The notes under the pieces are model-generated. The model saw only the letters and a program-made list of their open reading frames with translations. It searched no databases and was not told the DNA's origin. A DNA stretch of 64,000 bases from Cacajao melanocephalus (lineage: Eukaryota > Chordata > Mammalia > Primates > Pitheciidae), in NCBI GenBank assembly GCA_963573385.1, contig CAUYLG010066169.1, positions 1 through 64,000 on the forward strand, in the 5' to 3' direction. Positions 45,026 through 57,619 of the stretch are shown here, in pieces (the stretch's first letter is position 1; each line of letters starts with the position of its first letter). The position numbers were made by a program, and so were the translations under genes.

Positions 45026-45294
45026 ATTTCACATTTGAGTATTTCTGATATGTAATTGATGAGTTATATAAATGATGAGTAAATTCAAGGTAGTGTTTTG
45101 TCTTTCTCCTAAATAAAAAAGTGATCAATAGTGCAATTTATAATCTACAGCATACAGAAAGAGATAAAATAGTCACACCTAATTCATAGTATTTTTTCAA
45201 GTTATAAGAGATAATACTTGAATCACTCTTGTCACATAAAAAATAGTAAATAAAGTTTAGCTACCATACTTACTATTAACATTGTAACTGCAAC

Positions 45295-45460
45295 TCCATG
45301 ACTAAAACCACCAATGCCTCTGACTCCGTTTCCTCATGTGTGAGATGAGGAGAATAAGATACACCCTATCTCATCGAGTTTAAACTTATCTAAAGCTCTT
45401 TGCATGGTGCCTGGTACATAATAAGTGCTCATTAAAAGGTAGCTACTACTATTATTTACA
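45295..45460 (+). repeat. MIR, sense
   Basis: CTCTGACTCCGTTTCCTCAT, GAGATGAGGAGAATAAGATA and CATGGTGCCTGGTACATAAT match MIR core and 3' part. Confidence 0.82.
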
Positions 45461-48400
45461 GTTAATAACTGTGACCACTATTATGGCTTCTACCACTCAA
45501 CCACTCTTATTAGGAGGAATTATAGCCTCATTAATCTTAAAGATTTGCAGTCTAATTATGAAAACATTAAAGCAAAATAATTCGAGATAGAATTTGCTTT
45601 CAATGTTGCTCCATAAGCTTGGCAAGAGATTGGAGAAAAACAAAACCACAGGGTTTAAAATCACCTAGGAACATGAGACAAATCTCTGCTTCCCCCAGGC
45701 CTGATATCTTAAGAGAAGTCAAAGTTAACAGGCACTGGAAAACTTTGGAGAGCACTGTTGACTGAAAATAACTGCAGAGCAATTTCTGTGGCTTTTGCAT
45801 TGGTACAGTGCTAGCTCAGTTTTTTAGCATATTTTGCCCTTCTCACTAACTCCACTGGATGTACCGTGATGTACTTAGGCAAATATGTACACATACAAAC
45901 TGGCCAGACCTGGGAAAAATAGCAAAGGAAACCTCAAATGAGCAACATAAGACTGAATCTCGCTGTAGGAATTCAGAAGAAAAAAATAGTTTACAGGAAA
46001 TATGTCTACTACCTACCTTCTCTCATCGCTTGTTTTCTACCTTTTCCTTCTTCTTCCTTAATTTTACTTTTAAACTCTGGTCTATTCTGCTCTTCTAAGT
46101 ACTTTTGTAAAAAAGCAGTCTTTAGATCATCGTAACTAGAGTGCTTGTGCTTGCCTTGGTGTGAAAGGGATTGGAAACATATCTAGTTATGAAGAAAAAA
46201 AGTGCTATGGAAAGAAAAGAATATAAAAATATGCTCTCTCAAAATTTTGTTATATGTGAAGAAATTATTTTCCTCTCACAACTCATAGTTCCTGTTACTT
46301 GTTTCTTATTAGTGAAACCATATACCAGGGGTATCCAGGCCCTTAATTTAGAATGAATATGTGCCGTAAGAATAATATCTATTAATAATATATATTTCTG
46401 TTTACATGGTCCACTAAAATATACATTAACAGATGTTTTATTAGAACCCTTTTCTTAGAAGCAACAGAAATCCATATCAAACTAGAATATATAAAGGGGA
46501 GATATGTTGGGATATGTAATAAAACCACAAGGCAATCAGTGGTAAGGGTGGAAGACAGTTAGCTAGGCACAAGAGACAATCCTTAGAGGGTCTCCACATC
46601 TGTCTGACTCTTTGCAGCAACTGTTAGATCTGGTATTCCACATCACAGACTTATCACCAGAGAAAGACTGAAAGATGCTTTCTATTGTTTATGTTCAAAA
46701 ATCTCAGGGAACAATTTTGATTGGGCCTAACCTAACCTGGGGCCATTCATTCACTTCTGTTGTATCATTTATCAAATGAATATTTGGAGAATTAACTGCA
46801 GTGCAAATGAACACAACACTATGTTCACCTGATTTTTTAGTTTTCTCTTAAGTTGTAATAATTAGATCAATCATATTCATCCTTAATAATGCAAGCCCAT
46901 TGTTACACAGACTACACTGGGAAAAATGAAGTATTTCAGAAATGTAACTCTCTGCTTAAATCAGTATTTCTATATCTCTTTTATCTGGACTAGAGACTGC
47001 CTCTTATATTGCTTTAATTTTCACATCTGTTTTTAAAAACCAAGAAGTATAGGAAGATCTACACTAAACTCAGCCATTTAGTAACAAATTTGTTTTCAAT
47101 AATTCTTTTCAACTTAAGTGACAGTGGCTAACTATGTAATTTGGTTTGCACAGCTTCAGAAGAAATTAAGAGCAAATAATACTCAAAATGTTTATGAAAA
47201 TCAAATCAGAAACCTATTGACAAAAATCCAACAAAATCTGACACAGCACAAGATCCTGTTTCCAAGTTAACAGAATGTAACTGCAATTCTAGCTACTTAA
47301 GTACTAGCGTGGCAAATTAAAAGGCTTTGTTTAAGTGTAAAGGGTGCATTCTTTTCATTTGATATCTGTATGCTACTTGCTGTTAGCCAATTCTAAGTAT
47401 GAGATAAATAATAAATGTGAGGGACCTATAAAAGTGCTAGGTGAGAAGACAATATTAGCGTATAGGAAGAGCTGAAGGAAATTCTTTTTTTTAACTATTG
47501 TGGGGCAGAGGGAGTTCCTGGCTTCAGACAGGGCACCATAGCTCTAGATTTTAATTAATCATGATAACTACATAGTTTCAAGAACTAATTTAAATTTCTT
47601 ACTGGAGCAGTAAGCAAATTATAAAACTATGTTCATGGACACTAGCTGTTGAGAAACATTTTTTATTTGTGTTTTGTTGTTGTTGTTTTGTTTGTTTTGT
47701 GTATTTTCCCACACAGTACACTCTGTGTCCTGGAGCTACATTACAGACAATTTACCAAGTAACTTCTTGGTTGAAGGCTGATCATTTAAGGAAAATGGGG
47801 AGAAACCTGAAATATGTGGGAAACTACTTCCCTAGTCTCCGAGAAGGGAGGAAACAGATTTGCAAAGGGTGTTTATTTTAATTACTAAATTACCTTTATA
47901 GTGACTTGAGGCCAGGGAGGTACTTACTTGCAAAGCTGTAATAGAATGTTTTAAGCAGGAAATCTTAAATAAGGGCAAAGCCACTTCAGGACCTTGGCTG
48001 GAATTTTGAACTGTGAACATTAAGCAATCAGCAAGAAAATAATATAGCATTATTTCATTGATATAGACTATGCTATAAATAAGTAGAAATGAAGGAAGGA
48101 AACTGTATGTTCAATTGCTTTGGTACTAAATTTCCCTGGCAGGAAAGAAAACAGAATGGGAAAACATAATAATTTGCTTCAAAAGCAGAGCAATAAAGAT
48201 ATTTTGAAATGTCTTAAAAAAAAAAAACAAAACCTCATCATTAACACTAAAGATCTATTCACACTAGGAAGGGGTAGACTAAGAATAAAAAGAGGAAAAA
48301 CACGTTTTTTCCTTCTTGAGCTTTTTTTAGTCTCCCAGTGCTGTGGAATTAGAGCAGCAAGCTGAAATGATTTATGAAATGAAAAATTCCTGCCCACCCA

Positions 48401-50168
48401 GTTCACAGACAATCATGTGCAATAACTACTGTGTTCTGCTATGTGCCATAATATTTAGCTCAGATGTAACCAGAATATCCCACTACACATAGAAGAGACA
48501 ACTATAAAAAGAAACAGATTTCCTTGTACTTCTCTCATGTGTTTGCACACGGACACACAGGAAAATAATATATGCATATTTTCACACACATCAGTAACTT
48601 CCCTTTTATCCTTCCTTTTGCTTTTCTTTTCCTTTTTTCAGAATATTTAATTTACTTTTACTTTTGAAGTAATTCCTACATAAACTTCTCACTTTCTTTC
48701 TGTCTTGGCCCTGTAACCCAGTTTCCTCTCTAGAAGAGACTCAGAACCAGGTTGTTACCTGAGTAATTTAGCAAATAACTATTTATCTAAATTGAGTGAT
48801 TGTGCTAAAAAAGTTATTTAGTTAAATACTGGTTTTTCTTAATATTATCAGTTAGGTTTATTAGGTATGTGGATACTCAGGAGAGTATACTCTTGTCTGA
48901 AACTGTAAATAGTACATTTGTTTGTGCTATTTTGCAAAGCTTAAGAAAAACATGCAAAAGAAACTGTAAGTATTATATTGAGAAACCACCATTAACTGAC
49001 ATATAAGACAACTGACCAGTCCTTCCACACAAATATATTTAACCGGAACGATATGAGATATTGTGGAAAAATTAATCATGTACAAGGAAGTCATGTACTT
49101 TACTCTGAGGATACTGTATTTATACTGGAAAGTCCGATACATAATAAAACAGTGACTATCGTAAGACCATCTGTAATCAACCTCTCTAGTAATTCTGGGA
49201 AATGAAGAGATTGTCAAAAACTTGGAGAACGGAAGAAAGTCTGTGGAAACGGTGGAACTTAATGTACGTTTAAAAGACTGTTTTGTATAATAAGACCTTG
49301 TGTATCCTGCATGGCTCTTGCCACAATGGATTGCCCAAATTGATAATTACAGTTAAACTTTAGTCTTCCCAGTTAATTATATTTTCCTATGTCCTCTGGA
49401 TATCTGAGCACACAAGGAAGTTTGAGAAACAACAAAGTGTGGAAAGCAATAGTGAATGAAGTTATTATATAGGAAGTGGTATCTCAGGGGAAAAGAGGTC
49501 TTAATTTCCTCTCTGTCATCATCTCACTCTGTTTTGGGGAAGTATTTATAGCAATCTATGTCTCAATAACTTAACAACAGAGATTGTGTTAAAGCCAATG
49601 ATTTTTAGAAAATGAATGGGTAGAGAGCAAAATGTTTCATAGTGTGGGGCAGATATTAAATCCTCTGGGAGAGGAAGGTTTCTAACTATTCCAAGAGACA
49701 ATCTTACAAGACACTTTAAAAAGCTTTTAGTCACCAACCCCACCCGCCTGTCCCTTCCTTATTCAACACATATGGCTAGAATTAGGATTACTTATTGTGA
49801 AGGGGAGGGGCATAGGCCTGGGGGTAGAGTGGAAATTAGAGAAGTACTCTTTTATTTCTCATTTCATTTGCTCAGTTCAAAACTTATTTGTAATTACCTA
49901 TATTTCATCTTCAAGAATATTTTTGTGCCCACAGATAAACTCCAGTGAACTTTTGAATGAAATATCAGAATGCTTTTCCACTTGATCTAAAAACTAACTT
50001 TGAGAATGTTTTATGATCATAGTACAGAGCAGGTAATGCATGTTTACATGATCTCCTGCTGAAAGAATTTGGAAATTGTCATCCTATAGCACACTTTTTA
50101 AAGATATTTTCACTCTTTGACTATAGTAAACGTAAAATTGACATTGATTTATTAAGAATTTTTTCCAT
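45461..50168. other. Mostly unique intron
   Basis: About 4.7 kb with no exon. 46440-46790 (TTAGAAGCAACAGAAATCCA, TCAGGGAACAATTTTGATTG) looks like an old dispersed repeat I cannot name. A TTG-rich run lies at about 47672-47699. Confidence 0.4.
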
Positions 50169-50180
50169 TAAAGTCTGTTT

Positions 50181-50488
50181 TTTTTTCTTTTCTTTTTTTT
50201 TTTTTTTGAGATCAAGTTTTGTTCTTGTTGCCCATGCTGGAGTATAATGGTCCAATTTCAGCTTACTGCAACCTCCGCCTCCAGGTTCAAGTGATTCTCC
50301 TGCCTCAGCCTCCCGAGTAGCTGGAATTACAGGCACCTGCCACCACGCACGGCTAATTTTTTGTATTTTTAGTAGATACAGGGTTTCATTATGTTGGGCA
50401 GGCTGGTCTCGAACTCTTGACCTCAGGTGATCCACCCTCTCGGCCTCCCAAAGTGCTGGGATTACAGGCATGAGCTACCGCCCCAGCC
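50181..50488 (-). repeat. Alu, full length, antisense, with TSD
   Basis: T-rich head with C interruptions, both arms, and the end CCGCCCCAGCC. Exact 12-bp TSD TAAAGTCTGTTT at 50169-50180 and 50489-50500. Confidence 0.97.
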
Positions 50489-50500
50489 TAAAGTCTGTTT

Positions 50501-51069
50501 CCTCATTTTTTTATTCTTTTCTAGTTAACTGATATTCCAAACTATAACTCTAACTGGACTGGGTAAAAAATAATACTTAAATGTGTACTTGCTTTTTTTC
50601 CATTGAAAAGAAAAGAGAATCAAAATGGATGCCATTCTTATGGAAGTAGAGTATAGATTCTACTCTTCAGCTTCTGAAAGGTAACACAGAAATAGCTATA
50701 ATCACTGAAAACTTTTCAGTTGCAAGTGATTAACCTCCTACTTAAAATAGCATACATTTTTAACACAAAAATATTTGAGAGCCTTTGAGGGCATATCACT
50801 ACAAGTCCAGGGATATATTTCTTTAGTATGTCTGGGATCCAGAGTGTCACATAATTCCATTAGGATATTATCTCTCTATATAAAATGACCCTCTTTATGT
50901 TGCTGGGTGATGGCCAGCTAGCAGATTTTGAGATCGGATTACAGAGAGTGCCTTCCCTAAGAGCTCTGGATCAGACATTCTTACTGTCTCATGTGCCCAC
51001 CCTGTGGCTTGGAAGAAGATTCACCTACACTCCCAACTTGATCATATAGAATATTTTCTTTTCTTTTCT
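50501..51069. other. Unique intron, nothing recognised
   Basis: AT-rich spacer between an Alu and the GA-rich element. Confidence 0.45.
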
Positions 51070-51216
51070 TTTTTAATTTTTTAGAAAGAAAGAAAAAGAG
51101 AGGAAAGAAAGAAAGGGTGAAAGAAAGAAAGAAAAAAAGAATGTAAGAGAGAAAGAAAGAAGAGAAAGAGGGAGACAGAACGGGATTCTTGTTCTATTGC
51201 CCAGGCTAGAATGCAG
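51070..51216 (-). repeat. GA-rich tail plus Alu 3' end, copy 2 of a pair
   Basis: TTTTTTAGAAAGAAAGAAAA, GA-rich sequence, then GGATTCTTGTTCTATTGCCC and AGGCTAGAATGCAG. Matches 14712-14868 along its whole length, with small indels. Confidence 0.85.
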
Positions 51217-51309
51217 TCTAAAAACCTCTTTTATGCCAATAATTGTGCTTAACAATGGAGACAGGAAGGAGTAAGGGATGAAAATAACAAGCAAGCAGCC
51301 AACCAGTGT

Positions 51310-52434
51310 TTTAGTTTTGGTAATACAGATGGTTTTTCGTTACATAGATAAGTTATTTAGTGGTAGTTCCTGAGATTTTAGTGCACCTGTCACCTGAGCA
51401 GTGTACATTATACCCAATATGTAGCCTTTTATCTCTCACCCCTCTCCCAACCTTCCCTCCATCGTCCCCAGAGTCCATTGTATCATTCTTATGCCTTTGC
51501 ATCTTCATGGCTTAGCTCATATTTATAAATGAGAACTTACAATGATTGGTTTTCTATTCCTGAGTTATTATTTAGAATAATGCTCTCCAGCTCAAGCCAA
51601 GTTGCTGCAAAAGACAGCGCTTTGTTCCTTTTTATGGCTTAGTAGTATTCCATGTTGTATATATACCATATTTTCTTTATCCACTTATTGGTTGATGGGC
51701 ACTTAGTTTGGTTCCATATCTTTGCCATTGTGAACTGTGCTGCTATAAACATGTGTGTGCAAGTATCTTTTTCACATCATGACTTCTTTTCCTCTGGGTA
51801 AATACCCGGTAGTAAGATTGCTGGATTGAATGGTAATTCTACCTTTAGTTCCTTAAGGAATTGCCATACTGTTTTCCATAGGAGTTTTAGTAATTTACAT
51901 TCCTAGTAGCGGTGTAAAAGTGTTCCCTTTTTACCACATCCACACCAGTATCTATTATTTTTTGACTTTTTAATTATGGCCATCTTGCAGTAGTAAGATG
52001 GTATCTCATTGTGGTTTTAATTTGCATTTCCTTGATGATTAGTGATGAGGAAGATTTTTACATGTGTTTGTTGGGTATTTAATACATGGTGTTGGGAAAA
52101 CTAGCAAGCTACATGTAGAAAAATAAAACTGGCTCCTCGTCTCTCACCTTAAAAAAAATCAACTCAAGATGGATCAAAGTCTTAAATTTAATACCTGAAA
52201 CCATAAAAATTCTAGAAGATAACATTAGAAAAACTCTTCTGGACATTGGCTCAGGCAGAGTTCAAAAACCGAAAACCTGAAAGCATATGCAACAAAAACA
52301 GAAGTAGATAGATGGGACCTAATTAAACTAAAAAGCTTCTGCACAGCAAAAGAAACAATTATCAGAATAAACAGACAACCCACAAAGTGAGAGAAAATAT
52401 TTGCACCTATGCATCTGACAAAGGACTAGTATCC
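51310..52434 (-). mobile_element. L1 with 5' inversion (twin priming)
   Basis: 51310-52075 is L1 3' sequence in antisense (GGAATTGCCATACTGTTTTC and so on). 52081-52434 is L1 ORF2 in sense (GGTGTTGGGAAAACTAGCAA to GACAAAGGACTAGTATCC). The two pieces are neighbours in L1, with roughly 100 nt lost between them. This head-to-head layout is the classical product of twin priming. The Alu at 52451-52818 adjoins its right end. Coding capacity lost. Confidence 0.88.
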
Positions 52435-52437
52435 TGA

Positions 52438-52818
<381 letters not shown>

Positions 52819-52835
52819 TGATTGGGCATTTTCTA

Positions 52836-53000
52836 TGTACTAAGGACTGGTACACGTATCTTAAATTATCCTGTTTAACCTCATAGCTACATGATTATCC
52901 TGCAGTGTGATTATGCTAGTCTGCAGTGAAAAAAGGAAAAATGGTAGATCCAAGATTGTAATCTCAACAGTCTGACTTCAAAGATCATGCTTCATTTTGA
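52836..53000 (-). repeat. MIR, antisense
   Basis: TGTACTAAGGACTGGTACAC, CCTGTTTAACCTCATAGCTA and CAACAGTCTGACTTCAAAGA follow reverse MIR order. The Alu TSD cuts its left edge. Confidence 0.7.
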
Positions 53001-53470
53001 CAACCATGACAAAGCCTCACTGAAGTGCTGTCAGTCTTCCCCTGTGCCTGTCCCTGGGCCATTCCATCACTGCTGATGATATGTGCTTCCTATCATTTGC
53101 CACCAAAGGGCTGAAGATACCTGGCCCTACAGGCAGCAGTTTAAGGCAGTAATTTGTGGTTTGTAATGTTGAAGTGTTGAGGAAGAAAGATGTTCATGTA
53201 GCCAGGATTTCTTGCATAGAAACAAAACTTCCATTAGCATTCTGTTGAGCTCTCAGAAACTAATTATATGTAGGACCAAAAGGTGCAGATGAACACTGAT
53301 GAAGTTTGGGAATAAGATTTTTCAGTCTTCTTTTTCCCCTCCTTTAAGAATTATATATTTATTCAATGTTAAACTTTGATTTAAATACTACCTACGAGCT
53401 ATTGTGTCCTCTTTTCATTTTCTAGTATAATATGTTATGTTTGAATAACACTTTGTCTTTTGCCAGCTTT
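53001..53470. other. Unique intron, nothing recognised
   Basis: No repeat, exon or RNA gene recognised. Confidence 0.45.
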
Positions 53471-53610
53471 TTTGCATGGAACCCTATTTGATCTTGCAAT
53501 AATGTGAGACTGAGTGACTCAGAGGGCGGAGTGAGTTGTCAAATCTCACCCAGCTACTAAGAGTCAGGACCAGCTTTCAAACTTGGCACTTCTAACTTCA
53601 CGTTCAGTAC
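53471..53610 (-). repeat. MIR, antisense
   Basis: TGAGACTGAGTGACTCAGAG, CAAATCTCACCCAGCTACTA and CAGGACCAGCTTTCAAACTT are a diverged antisense MIR. Confidence 0.65.
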
Positions 53611-55578
53611 TTAAAAACTTTTTTTTTTTTTAACCACATTTAGGAATTTTGTAAGCCAAATAGTGATCTAAAGCACATATTGCCAATAGTTATTTTTTGT
53701 TTATTTTGTTTTTTACCTATCAATATATAAAAGTTACTTTAACTCTTTTACTGTTAAAAAATAGAGTTTGAGTGAAGTGAATGCAAGTTTTTTTTTCTTT
53801 TTTCTTGACCTGGAAACATAGCACAAAACAAAACAAAATAGGAGACAGTTTCATTTTTTATAGTGACATGAGACTGATGACATCAGTTTACCAAGGATTT
53901 GCATAGAGTTTTCATTGTTTTTGTGAAATCTCGTGGACTGCTATGCTATTGAATTGAGTAATGACATTAGATTTTGGACTTTGAAATAAAGACAAACAGA
54001 TAAGTCTTGGTGATATACAAAGGCTGGCCTCTTTTGCCTTAAATTTTCAGACAGGGATTTCTGTGTCATTCAGTGATTAACGGTGCCAAATGTAGCCAGG
54101 AACCGTTTCAGCAATCATAGATGTTGTTTTTCCAATTGGGCCAATCTGCCAGACTGGCAGACAGAAAACTAACAGAAATATTAAATATAGACAGCTTCTA
54201 TAGTTGAATCTTGTTTTTCCCACTCTCTGCTGGAAGCCACTATAAAATAGTAGCCTGTATGTAGTTCATTAAAAGCATACACAGATACACACAGCAAGTT
54301 GTGTATTTGCACTGTTAAATTAAACCTTTGTGGAATCAATAACTGGGTGCCAAAACAGTTGTTGCAGATGTGTTAGGTGATTGAAACAGTCTTTCATTGA
54401 CGATGTCATACCCAGATACTGTCTGCTGGCTCCCTGTCCCACTGTGAAGGATTCCATTCTCTGTTGACCCACACACCTTAGGGAATCATTTTAGGGGAAG
54501 TGCAATTCTTTAGTTTCCAAATTCACACTCTTGAGGTCTTGTAAATTTGATAGATGTGTGCCGGGAGAACTTGATAGAATAGTTGGTTTTATTTTTAGGT
54601 TTTGCTTCCCTGCACGGCCAGCAAAGATGTATAATTGTGTGCAATTCTTTTCCTGACCACAAATGCAGCAGAAGTGAACTTAGCTTCTGTGACCACAATT
54701 TATGTAAAGCGAAACCCTCCCTTCAGATTCAGAGAAATGATGCAATTACATTGCAGCATACACATGTGGCTTCCTCAGATGCCCCTGGGATACAAAGAGG
54801 CCTTATGCAGCTTTCGTGGCACCATGATCCTCCTTTTCTATGAATATTCTGACAATTTTCGTAACTTTTTCTGAAATATATTTCTACCCCCTTTGTTCTG
54901 TATTTCTTTAGAGGAAAAAAGTTGAATAATATAATGCAAAGTGAATTTTTGCTTGGTAAGATTGATTAATGTCCACTTAGGAAAAATATCTTTCAAATTT
55001 TTTTTTTTCTAATAGATAGAAAAACATACAGAGAACATCCGGTTTCGTTCTAGCTGATTTGGATTGATCATCCCCAGTTCCTTTTTCCCTTCCAGCAGCA
55101 AAACTGGCAAAGGAAATGGTGATGTATTTGGATACCTGTGTTCTTTATACATGGCATGAGAAGTAAGACTCTTTAATATTAAAAGCAGCATTTAACACAC
55201 GAATTTCTGTATTAGTTGGGAATTATGAATTTTCTCTCTGTTTTGGAAGGTTTGGGTTACTTGACCCTTTGACCAAACAGTGAGTGAATTTAAAGAGTAA
55301 TAACAATGTTGTCTTCTATGTAGAACACTTTGTTTCTTGACAGGTTTAGAGAAGCGAGCCTGAGTTTGGGTGGGGAAGAAGGTCAATGTTTCCTCTTCTT
55401 ATGTCTGGGAGGTAGAAAACAAGAATGAAGAGGGAGAAAAGTTCCATTCCTCAAACAATTCACACCCCAGAATAGAGAGCATAGATCATTCTTTCCTGAT
55501 GATTTTACATGGCTAGTGCTTACTAACTAGTTTTGTCTGACTTCTCAACCTAGACTCTTCACTCTTATGTCACATAGT
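53611..55578. other. Repeat-poor intron with candidate regulatory block 53830-54850
   Basis: No named transposon over about 1.9 kb. 54131-54161 packs a CCAATTGGGCCAAT run next to an 8-bp-arm palindrome TCTGCCAG-A-CTGGCAGA (54145-54161). An 86-codon frame at 54583-54843 has no recognisable domain. Confidence 0.4.
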
Positions 55579-55590
55579 CACTCACTTTTT

Positions 55591-55883
55591 TTTTTTTTTA
55601 AGAGACAGAGTTTCACTCTTGTTACCCAGGATGGGCAATGGTGCCATCTCAGCTCACTGCAACCTCCACCTCCCAGGTTTAATCAATTTTCCTGCCTCAG
55701 CCTCCTGAGTAGCTGGGATTACAGGCATATGCTACCATGCCAGGCTAATTTTGTATTTTTAGTAGAGACAGGGTTTCTCCATGTTGGTCAGTCTGGTCTT
55801 GAACTCCCAACCTCAGGTGATCCATCCGACTTGGCCCCACAAAGTGCTGGGATTAGAGGTGTAAGCCACCTTGCCCAGCCTGC
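55591..55883 (-). repeat. Alu, full length, antisense, with TSD
   Basis: T-run, both arms, end CACCTTGCCCAGCC. 12-bp TSD CACTCACTTTTT at 55579-55590 and 55884-55895. A 124-codon frame across it is Alu sequence, not a gene. Confidence 0.97.
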
Positions 55884-56055
55884 CACTCACTTTTTCTACC
55901 CAAAGGGACAGCCTTGGCCTAGTCACCCTACAAATTTGTGAAGACAGCAACTGCAATCCTTTTCTTCAATATAGCAAACTCTCTCTGCACAGCTGACCTC
56001 CGTTGTCCTGCATATGCATGTGTGGTTGATGGCTCAGAACTTCTTGGAAACTCCG

Positions 56056-56601
56056 TATATTAGTTTTCTATGGAAGCTTAATAAATTACCACATATTTAG
56101 TGGCTTAAAACAATATAACTTTATTATCCTATAATTCTGCAGGCTAGAAGTCCATAATGGGTCTCACTGGACTAAAACCAAGGTTTTGGCAGATACGTGT
56201 TCCTTTCTGGAGGCTGTGGTGGAGAATTTGTTTCCTTGCCTTCTCCAGCTTCTAGAGGCTGCAGCATTCTTTGCCCCGTGCCTCTTTTCCATTTCTAAAG
56301 TCAGCAATGGGTTGATTTCTTCTCACATTGTATCACTCAAATCTTTGCTTTTATTATCACATTGCTTTCTCTGACTTTGGCTCCTTTTCTGCCTCTTTCT
56401 TCCACTTTTAAAAGACCCTTGTGATTGCATTGGGCTTACCCAGATCATCCAGAAAAATCTCTCCATCTCAGCATCAGCTGATTTGCAAACTTAATTCCAT
56501 CTGCAACCTTAATTCTCCCTTGCCATATAACACAACATACTCACAAGTCCAGGGAATTAGGCCATAGACATCTTTGGGAGGCCATTATTTTGCTTACGAT
56601 A
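56056..56601 (-). repeat. MLT1 LTR, antisense
   Basis: TATTAGTTTTCTATGGAAGC, AGTGGCTTAAAACAATATAA, CTTCTCCAGCTTCTAGAGGC and GGGAGGCCATTATTTTGCTT are the reverse MLT1 LTR in order. Nearly complete solo LTR. Confidence 0.93.
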
Positions 56602-56654
56602 CCCTCCCCCATCTCAGATTTAGCTAACGAAGGATGGAAGCTGTGTTCTTGAAC

Positions 56655-57092
56655 TGGTAATATGGTTTGGATCTGTATCTTCACTCAAATCTTATGTTGA
56701 ATTATAATCCTCAATGTTGGAGGTGGGGCCTGGTGGGAGGTGATAAAATCATAGGAGTAGATTTTTCATGAATGGTTTAGCACCATCTTCCTTGGTACTG
56801 TTCTCATGATAGAGAGTGAGTGGGTTCTCGTGAGATGTGGCTGGTTTATAAGTGTGGAGCATCTTCTCCCAACTCTCTCTTTTGCTCCTGCTCTGGTCAT
56901 GTGACAGATATGCTCTCACTTTACCTTCCATCATAATTGTAAGTTTTCTGAGGCCTCCCTAGAAGCTGAGAAGATGGCAGTATCATGCTTCCTTTACAGC
57001 ATGCAGAAATGTGAGCCAATTAAACCTTTTTCCCTTATACATTACCCAGTCTTGGATATTTCTTTACTGCAATGTAAGAATGAACTAATGTA
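56655..57092 (+). repeat. MSTB-like LTR, sense
   Basis: TGGTAATATGGTTTGGATCT, TTGGAGGTGGGGCCTGGTGG, TTCTGAGGCCTCCCTAGAAG and CCAATTAAACCTTTTTCCCT match MST LTRs. No internal region. Confidence 0.92.
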
Positions 57093-57452
57093 ACTGAATT
57101 AGTAAACATTAGTTGATCTTAGCAGAGGCGAAACGGTATTTCTTGGATAAGTGCTCAGGAGCCTCTCTCCAACCCTGAATATCTGTCTTCAGAGTAGGTC
57201 TGCATGAGGGTTCTCTGCAGAATCAGATTAGAGCCAAAATATTTGGTCTACAGGATTCCCAGAAGACTGTCATAAGTGAACACTGCTCTTTTCTAATACA
57301 AGCTTAGTAGTCCTAAAAAGGAAGGTTTAACATTCACTGACTACAAACTCTTTGGTCCTAGTCAATGAATACATTATAATTGTTTTTACAAATGATGACA
57401 CTGCATGAACACTGGAAATCTGTCAGCATGTTTGCCTTTGAGAAGATTACAT
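57093..57452. other. Unique intron, nothing recognised
   Basis: Leads directly into the minisatellite; no named repeat. Confidence 0.45.
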
Positions 57453-57619
57453 GGTTCATGAGAGGATGCTCCGGGCTCTGGTTCATGAGATTATGCTCCA
57501 GGCCTCTGGTCCATGAGAGAAGGCTTTGGGCCTCTAGTCCATGAGACGAGGCTCTGGGATCCTGGTCCATGGGAGGATGCTCCAGACCTCTGGTTCATGA
57601 GAGGGTCCTCCAGGCCTCT
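57453..57619. repeat. Minisatellite, 28-bp unit, six copies
   Basis: Units such as GGTTCATGAGAGGATGCTCC plus GGGCTCT begin at 57453, 57480, 57508, 57536, 57564 and 57592. They are 27-28 bp and differ at several positions. The minus-strand frame through it (57358-57570) is a by-product. Confidence 0.93.

Noticed and set aside
50121..50471. 116-codon open frame, minus strand
   Set aside because: Sense-strand Alu translation; no independent coding evidence.
57453..57619. Direct repeats of 27-28 bp, superficially CRISPR-like
   Set aside because: The units abut without spacers and differ from each other; this is a minisatellite in a mammalian genome.
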